A DNA stretch of 64,000 nt from Coleophoma eucalyptorum (lineage: Eukaryota > Ascomycota > Leotiomycetes > Helotiales > Dermateaceae), in contig JALRME010000009.1 in assembly GCA_026120035.1 (NCBI GenBank), forward strand, positions 1,217,161-1,281,160, read 5' to 3'. The translations under genes and the position numbers were made by a program. Below the pieces are notes generated by a model, which did not search any database, was not told the origin of the DNA, and worked only from the letters and a program-made list of their open reading frames with translations. This document shows, one piece after another, positions 55,775 through 64,000 of this stretch (position 1 is its first letter; each line of letters starts with the position of its first letter).

Positions 55775-56711
55775 GGTGAGTGGAGGCTCTAGAGTAACGC
55801 GGAAAAGTTGTGCTTGACCAATTCCTGTTCTGAGCCTATGTTATTCCATCAAATGACTAGAGAGGATCCTGATATATTCATAGTGTTGGGTACAATAGAT
55901 AAGGTTAACAATGTACAGATATATTTATGAAAGTGGACCTGGTTAGATTCTGGGGGCAGCATTTGATAACCTTAGTGGCGATAAGAGATAGAGGATAAAT
56001 ATATTGGCAGGACGAGCACCTTAATTCACGAGGCGTACGCAGAGGTGTATCCGATGAAATCGTAGGGGTGTATAATTAATGATGAAAGATTAGTAAAAAT
56101 AACCCTTTGAGACGACCACTCGTCATTGATTGCTACAGTGGGCACCCTCTTCCCTAGGTTGTGCTCTACCGGAAGCTATTCTATCTACCGTCGGCTTTTT
56201 ATCCCACGATCCCGACCTTCGCGCCGCAGTTATCTAGTAAGCCGCTATAAGCTAGTACTGCTTGGCACTATTATCCCCCTGTTCATCATCTACGAATAGT
56301 TGAATAATTAATGCCAAGAATATGATCAGTAATGATAGTGACATTGTTTAAAAAGCCTGAAATATTCGGAGTTCGTTCCGGAGCACTACTCGAATCATCA
56401 TTTGCATCTGCGTGACGTAGGTGATTGGGTATTTGCGCTAATATTTCTGATTCTATTCTGCCAAATATGTATAAACTCTTTCTTTCGAGTTCATAGCTTA
56501 ATATTAATTGTAAGCAGTAAAATCATCATCAGATTCATACATGTCTCTCGTATTTGGAATTCCTTAACGGAAATGATGGAAGGACAAGGGCATAATACCG
56601 TTGGCTCTTGAATGAAATGAAACTAAAATTTGATTCGACGTTCTGGATTTTGATTGTGTACCTTATTTATGAACGCACTCTTCATCAAATTTTCTGTCTT
56701 TTATGACTAAA
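55775..56711. promoter_or_regulatory. Region between monooxygenase 3' end and permease start
   Basis: Both flanking genes read on the minus strand, so this holds the monooxygenase 3' UTR and the permease promoter. A CGGA-N6-TCCG site lies at 56367-56380. Otherwise AT-rich with no gene. Confidence 0.45.
56367..56380. promoter_or_regulatory. CGGA-N6-TCCG inverted repeat upstream of the permease
   Basis: CGGA GTTCGT TCCG, 593 bases before the permease ATG. Same half-sites and spacing as the site upstream of the O-methyltransferase. Possible Zn2Cys6 dimer site; no binding evidence. Confidence 0.35.
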
Positions 56712-58350
56712 TCAAACTGCAACAGCCTTATCCTCCTTACTCTGTTCATTGGTCGTACCACTGGTATTCGGGAAGTCGCTCTCAAATTTGAACAAACTTC
56801 CATAATGGTCACTGCGCAGCTTCTTCTGGCCCGGATCCCTGAGAAGATTCTCTCTAAATGTGCCGCCAGGTACTGCGTAGTCTTCAAATACAAGACCTCT
56901 CCGCCTGAGCTCTGGGATTAGAAGCTCGACAATGTCCTCGAACGAACCAGGGTTGCTGATATAAGCCATGTTAAAGCCGTCGACATCGGCTTCATCGATC
57001 CACTACATCATCATTATTATCAATAAATCTTTCCCGAACAAATGTGCAAGAAAACATTACCTGCTCCATAATATCAGCAACCATAGCGGGTGTGCCAACG
57101 GGGCTTGGATGGAAGCCGCCGATAGCAATTTTTTCGCCCAGCTTCCGCGGCGTCCAGAAGTCGCCGTCCTTGACGCTATCCGAAAAATTACCTAAGAAAC
57201 CTAAGGTAGCACTCTCCTTAGGGTTGCTGGCGTCTAGCTTCAGCTCCTCATCGAGCGGGTACATGCTAAGGTCAATGCTGGTATAGCCCGAGAATTGTGC
57301 CAGGGCCCCAATCACATCGGCGTGTTGCTTTGCTTCCTCAAACTTAGCCTGGGCTTCCTCAACAGTCCGCCCAATGATGGGGTTGATAGCGGCAAAGAAT
57401 TTGATCGTTGTCGGGTCACGCCCATTGGCTTTGGCAATTTCACGCATGGCCTTGATTTGATAAGAGGCCTGCGAAGGGACGAGGCCGCCAATATAGACTG
57501 CTTCGGCATGCTTTGCACCAAAGGCCTGGCCGGATTTGGATGTACCAGCTTGGAAGAGGACACTATGGATGTATGAGCCGCTCTCCTCCTTTTCTTGCTA
57601 CTTTCTTCTTTGACTTACGGTGTGCGTTGTGGAGATGGGTGCATCTGGTGTCTTGCAGACATGTTGAGATACTTGCCCTTATGCTCAATCTTCTTGATCC
57701 GCGAAGGCTCGTAGGCAATACGATTCTTGAGATCCCATTTCACCGCATCATCCGCCCATGATCCGTTCCAAAGCTGATAAATGATATCCATGTACTCATC
57801 CGCAATTTCGTACCGCTGGTCGTGTGGCACGAGTTCCTTGCCAAATGCATTGGCGGCCGCTTCGGACCAACTGGTGACAATGTTCCAAGCGACTCGTCCC
57901 TTAGAAAGATGGTCGAGGGTACTGAATGTTCGCGCAAGAGCAAATGGCGGAATATAACTAGTGCTTCCTGTTACGCCAAAGGATATGGACTCTGTGGCAG
58001 CCTTATATTATCAGCTCAGCATTGTTTGGGGGGAAGGGCGCAGAGCTTACAGCCATAGCTGAAATGATGGTAATAGGATCTAGCTGAGCAACTTGGACGC
58101 CAGCACGGAATACTGCATCCATATTTCCGCCATAGACATCATGGCCTGCGTAGGTGTCGGCGAAGAATATAGAAGTTATTTTGGCCTTCTCCGCCAATTT
58201 GGCCATATTGATATAATAGTCCAATGTGTCTTTTGTGGAGGAGTTGTCCCCAGGACGGGACCACTGACCGGCGCATTCATGATTGCCCGTACATGCTGTC
58301 TCGAAGAAATTCAAATGAACTTTCTTTCGTTCTGTAGAAATTGGAGCCAT
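56712..58350 (-). CDS. Flavin-dependent monooxygenase, bacterial-luciferase fold (NtaA/SnaA/DszA group)
   Basis: Four exons, complement(56712..57002, 57061..57562, 57619..58001, 58051..58350); 491 residues, phase closing. The protein opens with VHLNFFETACTGNHECAGQW and has LARTFSTLDHLSKGRVAWNIVTS, HKGKYLNMSARHQMHPSPQRTPVLFQAGTSKSG split over an exon junction, and VGTPAMVADIMEQ. These are the segments of the group that uses reduced FMN supplied by a separate reductase to oxidise small substrates (nitrilotriacetate, pristinamycin precursors, sulfones). No flavin-reductase gene was seen in the window. The enzyme shares a 946-bp divergent promoter with the A-T-R gene, a strong hint that both work on the same product, for example by hydroxylating N, C or S. 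Confidence 0.88.
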
Positions 58351-59296
58351 TATGATAAGGAATAGTTGGATTCAAGATTTGGGTGGCACCAGGGTCGACG
58401 TAAAAAGTAAAGATTGCTTTAGCTATTAAAGTGAGATAACCTAGATTAAGATTAGAGAAGCTTTCCTACTTTCACTTATCTTATATGATTGAAGGAGAAT
58501 AATTTTGAATATCTAAGGCTTATCGGGATCGGATTGCGAAACCGTGCAGCCGGAAAGTGGAGGTGGGTATGAATTTCGCGGTAGCAAAACGCGCACCAAC
58601 GATGATATCATCCTCCCAATGTCGACATGGTATCACGCCGTGGGATAATCTGGTTCAATAAAGAGAAGGTTTTTGAAATTAAGACGATATAAAGGATACA
58701 AGTTGTAGAGTAAAGGATATTGATACTCTTCATGTGATCTAAAACATATTCTCAACGCTTATCGCCCAAGTCACAAATTGGTTAAGTTCACATATAAACT
58801 GTTATCAGCAAGTAATCAATTCCAAGTTTTGGAAATCTAGTTCTTTTGAATAATAAATGGTCTTTCAAGCTTTTATGGGAATTTCTATGCAATTATAATG
58901 ATAAATTCCACGGTTGCTCGGCGTCTCTGGGGGAAAATGGGATGCTAGATTATTTGGTTAAAGATATAACTAGATTAAAAGCCGAGTCTTTTAGATTTGA
59001 TTAAGAATCCCAATCCCAGAATCATCTCTCAATGAGATGCGATCGGTATACAACCTCGATCTTATATGTAAGCTGTCGGATCACTTCCGAAATTCACCAC
59101 GGCTAGGCCTAATTAGCTAACTCCCCACCTATCGATAGTGAAACACAACCCGACCTGCTGTTCCTAGTACTGTCTTTCCAGATGTTCATGATGATCATTC
59201 TTGGGGGTGTTAGATTCCATCACTGCCTAGATACTCCAAGAAATCAACAATAGAAAAGCCAACACAAAAGTTTCGGGACTCAGCTACAACTCTAAT
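58351..59296. promoter_or_regulatory. Divergent promoter shared by the monooxygenase and the A-T-R gene
   Basis: 946 bases between outward-reading ATGs, AT-rich with no gene. Contains a CGG-N9-CCG arrangement at 58530-58544 and the CGGA-N5-TCCG palindrome at 59077-59089, the latter 208 bases from the A-T-R ATG. Confidence 0.55.
59077..59089. promoter_or_regulatory. CGGA-N5-TCCG palindrome upstream of the A-T-R gene
   Basis: Extended sequence TCGGA TCACT TCCGA (59076-59090) is a perfect 5-bp inverted repeat with a 5-base spacer. Half-sites match the other two sites; spacing is one base shorter. Possible regulator site; inference only. Confidence 0.4.
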
Positions 59297-62200
59297 ATGG
59301 CTCCCACCTCGCTAGAGGCCTCCGCAGAAGTGCAGGTTGCAGAATTGGACCCTTACATTTTTCCTAGCACAACCGCAGATGAGAAACTACTGAAGTTATG
59401 GAATATGAACGGGCATATGTACAGCTCATGGTAAATTTCTCATTTCTTGATCCTTTTCTCTGAAGCTAATAAGGCGTGTGCAGTTATACGAACCCGGATA
59501 TCACAAGTCTTTCTGCAATTATCAAGCTCAATGCGAAGACCCAGCCAGAACTTCTTGCATACTTGTATCCAGAAGAAGATAGCACCAAGAATTTCCATAG
59601 TGTGTCGTTTTATGAGTTGGACCAGCTTGTCACTAATGCTTCAATACGTTACTCACATGTATTTTCCAATGAGATCACTCGTGCCAATGAGGACAGAGTC
59701 CAGCCAACCATCGCGCTCATTGGTGTAGGTATTACCTTCGACTACTACGTTACAATTCTTGCCTTGCTCCGGCTGCACATTCGGATCCTTCTGCTGAGCA
59801 ACAAGAATTCTCTGGTTGTGCACCAATACCTGCTAGGCAAATGTGATGCCATTGGATGCATAGTAGATGAGGCAAACGCGGACGCTATTAGTTATGAAGA
59901 AGGGTTTAGCCAAGGGCCTGTTCCCTTAGTCAGTATCGCTGAGTTGCAAAAAGAGCGTGTTGCCGACACTCATACAGATGTCGACACCTTGGGCTTCAAA
60001 GTAGACGACGAGTGGACATTGCCCTCGGTGGTTATGCACTCCTCCGGGACCACTGGCATGCCGAAGCCAATTATACACACTAACCGCAGTATCGCTCTAA
60101 TCGCACGACACTACCGTATCTATCAAGACTTTTATATCGAGAACTTCCAGATGTGCGCTCCACTGTGAGTTAAACCCTGTATATATAAGGCTGACAAGCC
60201 TGCCGCCCTGCATTATTACTAACACGTCTATTTGCTACAAGCTTCCACATAGGCGGATTATCGGTAGCTATTAGCGGACTACCGCTTGGTCTTGTAACAA
60301 CATTTCCACCACCAAGTTGGCCTCCTACCGTCAGCGCTATCTTGACTGGTTGGGAGACTCTCGCGGCCATGGGCTGCCCCGTTGACTGCGCACAAATAGC
60401 GCCTGCCCTTATCGAAGACATATGCGCCTACATCGAGTCGACCAACAATGACTTCGCCCCTCTCAGCAAACTAAAGGTCCTTCAGTCGGGCGGCGCGCCG
60501 TTCGCCCCGGCCCTCCTTGCAAAACTGGTGGCTCTCGGCGTCAACATGAAGACCATATACGGGCAGACCGAGATAGCGGGCCCGATGCGCACACTTCCAC
60601 ACGGCCGCGAGAACTTGCACATGGCACGCATGCGCAACCTGTATGCTGGTACAGGCTGGGTTGTCATGGAAGACCTGGGTACCGGCGACGGTTCCGCTGA
60701 GTGTGTAGTCTACAAAGGCTATCCACTTGCCGCGCAGCTTTGGGATGCTCCCAATGCACCAAATCCGTACCGTACGAACGATGTCTTCCGCGAGGACCCA
60801 CCCGGAAGCGGCTTCTGGGTGATATTAGGGCGCAAAGATGACCTTGTGGTGCATAGCAATGGTGAGAAAACGATGGCAGGCAGTGTAGCAATATTGCTAG
60901 GTGACAGCAGCCCTATCATAGCCAATGCAGCTGTTTTTGGTACAAAGAGGCCCTGTACTGCAGCCATTATTGAGGTCCGTTGGGAGTTGTCGGGTCTTGC
61001 CGATGACACAAAGGTGGAAGAGCTGGTTTGGGATGCGGTTCAGAGCTGCAATCAGCAGATCCCTAAGCATTCGCGCATCGACCGGTCACTTGTGCTCATT
61101 CTCGGGCGCGACGAGGTACTTCCCGTGACGCCGAAGGGAACCGTGAGACGAAAAATAGCATGGGAAACATTTGGCGATCGAGTTGATGTGCTATTCGATA
61201 AAGTCCTCGAGGGATCTATAGACACTAGAAATCTATCTTCTCTGGCAGATCTATCCGATGCTGACTACCTCAAGGCCTGCGTATCAATAGTCTGCCAGCT
61301 CCCAAGCGGCTCTGACCTTTCAGAGCAGTCTTTCTATGAGGTCGGTCTTGACTCCCAGCGAGCGGTGCAATTGCGAGCAATGCTAGTGAAACGATTTGGA
61401 CCCTTCCCCTTAGTGTTCATCTTTGAGAACCACACAACCGAGAAGCTGCTCGCTTACTTGATAAAACTCAAATCGAAAGATGGAGTCGTAACAAATTCCA
61501 CAGATGAGAAAATAAATTGGATACGGAAGGCTGTTGAAGAGTACTGTGCTCGAATCGACTCTTGGAAGGCGAAACAGGAACATTCAGTACCAGTGGAGAT
61601 AAAAGATGGAGTATCTGGGCGCATTATCTACCTCACTGGTGCAAACGGTGCTTTAGGTAATGCCTTGCTTGAGGTTCTTGTGAACAACACCGCTGTGACA
61701 AAGATTTACTGTGCTATTCGAGGCTCAGACCTGCAAGCCAAGCTAGTCAACTCGCTTGAGTCTCGGGGATACAGTACAGATATCAGTAATAGTGAGAAAC
61801 TGTGCGCCATACCGTATGACATGGGGGATGAGAAGCTTGGCCTGGGCGATGACTTATACCAGAAGTTACAGAGCGAAGTAAGCACTGTGATACACAACGC
61901 CTGGAGACTAGACTTCAACCGGCCTGTCAACACGTTTGAGGCAGATTGTTTGAATGGTAAGCGAATGGCTTCTGTCTTTATCAAGCAAGAATTCTGAAAT
62001 AATGATTGACAGGCACTATGAATCTCTTCTCTTTCTGCTTGTCAGGGCGCAAGAAGACTTTTGCATTCACAAGCAGCATCTCCACTATCATGGGCCCTGC
62101 CCTTAATGGTCAGAAGGGCCTAGAGACGCCGGCCAGCGACGACCCGCGCTCTGCATCCGAGACAGGCTATGCTCAATCCAAATATGTGGTTGAGCGTATC

Positions 62201-62779
62201 ACGCAACACTACGCCTCTGCCATGGATATGCCGGTCCGTTTGCTGCGTGTAGGGCAGTTGTGTGGGCACTCCAGGCTCGGAGTTTGGACAGAGACAGAGA
62301 TGTGGCCCATCATGATCGCCACGGGATTAGATTATGTGAATGCGATGCCCCGTTTCCACGAATCTCAAGCCGTTAATTGGCTTCCAGTCGATGCTTGCGC
62401 CAAGGCAATCGAATCAATTATAACAAATGACTCCACGGAGCGGTATACGGTAAACAATCTTGCGCATCCAAAACCTATCACCTGGAGTGCACTGCTGGAC
62501 TTACTAGCCGAAGCTTCAGGGAAGACATTCACCAGAGTTCCAATAGCCGAGTGGGTAGCTTCTTTAGAAAGGCTGGCCGAAGATGGAAGTGTGGATGTGC
62601 CGGGACTCAAGCTTTTAGGATTCTTCCAGCAGATGGCGACTAATGTTGACAGTGAGAAGTTCGAGGTTGCGGTTGAAAGGGTTGTCGGAGTAGAGCCGTT
62701 AAACGCAGCGGCTGTGAGTAAGTGGCTCGGTAGATGGTGCGAGAGTGGATTTGTTAAAAAAGAGGTTACTAGTAAATAG
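59297..62779 (+). CDS. NRPS-like enzyme, adenylation-thiolation-reductase (A-T-R)
   Basis: Four exons: 59297..59430, 59484..60164, 60242..61956, 62013..62779; 1098 residues, phase closing. It activates a carboxylic acid with ATP, loads it on a phosphopantetheine arm and releases it by NAD(P)H reduction. A domain (about 30-590): HSSGTTGMPKP near 230, then PLFHIGG, YGQTE and GRKDD. T domain: GLDSQ with the phosphopantetheine Ser at 643. R domain (about 730-1098): LTGANGALG, FTSSIS, and YAQSK with Tyr896 and Lys900. No condensation domain, so no peptide bond is made. The A-domain core PLFHIGG has no Asp where amino-acid-activating domains usually carry it, so an aryl, keto or fatty acid is more likely than an alpha-amino acid (inference). 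It is divergent from the monooxygenase. Confidence 0.92.
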
Positions 62780-63019
62780 GGAATAGCTATGTGCGTATGA
62801 AGTGATTTAGTAAGGTTAAGTTAATTATATATGTTCAATTAGTAAGGCAAAGAAGAGCAGTATACTATTACATTAAAATTAAGTGAGGTAGCTAAGAAAA
62901 CTATATAAAATTTAAAGTACGAGTGTTTCTTCCATTTGTAACCCTAAAAAGTATTCTTGTTACATTATTGTCATGGAATTTAACGAATTTAACTACGACT
63001 TGCACCTTTGTGAACTTCA
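62780..63019. other. AT-rich 3' flank of the A-T-R gene
   Basis: Contains the A-T-R 3' UTR; no gene seen. Composition is strongly AT-rich. Confidence 0.45.
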
Positions 63020-63431
63020 TTAAATGCGAGTAGCTGTAGAATGCCTATCAGTTTTGGAACATCTTTGAAATGCACTTGTCCATGGCAGCAACGTTGCCAG
63101 TGCCCATACAAGTAGGACGGTTAGAGTAAGCGGTATAGTGGTCACCCAAAAGTAATTGAAACCAGGTTTTACAATTGGCGAGCCATTGTCATCCCAGTTG
63201 AAGGGTGGTATTGCAAAAATTGTCTGGTTATCATTGTGAGCAGTTCCTTCTACAGCCGTGAAAGTTCCGGGCAGAAAACTGTGTGCCTAGGATAGCTATA
63301 GTCTTCATTGCAGATGTGTCCTTATTTTCGATTGCGATTTCTGTTAGGTTTCTTGTAGTCATATTTGAGCTTACAGTCGTTTTTAGCCCCGAAAAAATAT
63401 ATGAGAATGATATTGTATCAGTGAAGAGCTT
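63020..63431 (-). pseudogene. Frameshifted C-terminal piece of a CorA-like magnesium transporter-family protein
   Basis: On the minus strand, from an acceptor-like GGTAG at 63432, a frame reads down to KDTSAMKTIAIL (ATG codon at 63308). A second frame, offset by one base, continues FLPGTFTAVEG, then FWVTTIPLTLTVLLVW and stops at 63020. In fungal CorA-like proteins RDSxxMKTIA runs directly into FLPGTF with a second membrane helix after FWxYWxxxxPLT, so the two pieces belong together and are separated by a single-base indel at about 63280-63290. Upstream exons are not evident in the remaining 570 bases. Read as a relic or sequencing error; the family match is from residue pattern only. Confidence 0.5.
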
Positions 63432-64000
63432 CTACCGATGCCTACAGCCTCATATATCACGGGTGGGATGGGATTTCTCGATAAGGTAACTGGCTAGGGA
63501 TATAACCAGCAGATGAATTTGTTGTGCCTTTCTGACCCATAAAAGACCACGCTTCATTTATGACGGCCATTTTGCATAATTCCTCTCCTACTTGCTCAGA
63601 ATCTTGACTCGAGTTGAGTTATAATGACTCGCACCTATGAAATCAGCGATTGCACGAGGCTGTGCTCTATCTAAAACTTGTAGAGTGAAGGTCGCTCGAC
63701 GATTCCCGCGACCAGGTCATCGGAGAAGTTTGCCTCTATAGCGCCTGCCACGAAACAACTTTAAATAATTAGGAATTGATACTCCATCCATATGTCTATA
63801 TACTATTGACTAGTTTGGCTTTGTTTGAGCCATTTAGAGCTTAACATTGTACATAGTCTATTAGATCATCCCGGATTTGCGACTCGGGGCACAGCACATC
63901 GGCCGCACAACAGGCGGGGGGGGGGGGGGGGGGCGTCGGTAAAGGGGGGGAAATTTTAAAAGGAGGATAAATGTTCCAGACCCAAACAAATAAGGGTATA
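63432..64000. other. Window end with 18-nt G run
   Basis: No gene seen. Bases 63916-63933 are a run of 18 G residues, followed by CGTCGGTAAAGGGGGGG. A homopolymer of this length often marks uncertain assembly. Confidence 0.5.

Overview
The window reads as nuclear DNA of a filamentous ascomycete (Pezizomycotina). Most genes are split by short introns of about 45-60 nt with GTRNGT-type donors and AG acceptors. The families present are typical of that group: Zn2Cys6 regulators, Pth11-like membrane proteins, PDR ABC pumps, a Dal5-like permease and an NRPS-like reductase. I cannot place it below subphylum from sequence alone. All exon structures were derived by hand from splice signals, reading phase and family similarity. 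Reading phase closes for every multi-exon gene listed, except where noted.

Left part (1-25 kb), mostly housekeeping and conserved genes: PIG-P/GPI19 (-), an RGS-domain membrane protein (-), a family 31 glycoside hydrolase (-), a Dal5-like MFS permease (+), PHO88/SND3 (+), RAD14/XPA (+), a full-length PDR-type ABC transporter (-) and a secreted Thr-rich protein (-). Gene-free stretches hold short tandem repeats (about 9.4-9.9 kb, 20.8 kb and 21.5 kb).

Middle part (25-41 kb): a 4.8 kb gene-poor AT-rich stretch, a retrograde-signalling Ppx/GppA-type protein (RTG2-like, -), another AT-rich stretch with decayed coding fragments, a secreted lipoxygenase with iron-type ligands (+), a GH18 chitinase-domain protein (-) and a J-domain protein (+).

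Right part (41.7-62.8 kb): a compact group that looks like a secondary-metabolite gene cluster. It contains an O-methyltransferase, a Pth11-like membrane protein, two short-chain dehydrogenases, two Zn2Cys6 regulators placed tail to tail, a small cupin, an amino-acid permease, a flavin-dependent luciferase-fold monooxygenase and an adenylation-thiolation-reductase (A-T-R) NRPS-like enzyme. The last two share a divergent promoter. The A-T-R enzyme would activate a carboxylic acid and release it reductively as an aldehyde or alcohol, and the other enzymes could reduce, oxidise and methylate the product. Three upstream regions in the cluster carry a CGGA-N5/6-TCCG inverted repeat, a plausible site for one of its own Zn2Cys6 proteins. 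The window ends with a frameshifted CorA-like transporter relic and an 18-nt G run.
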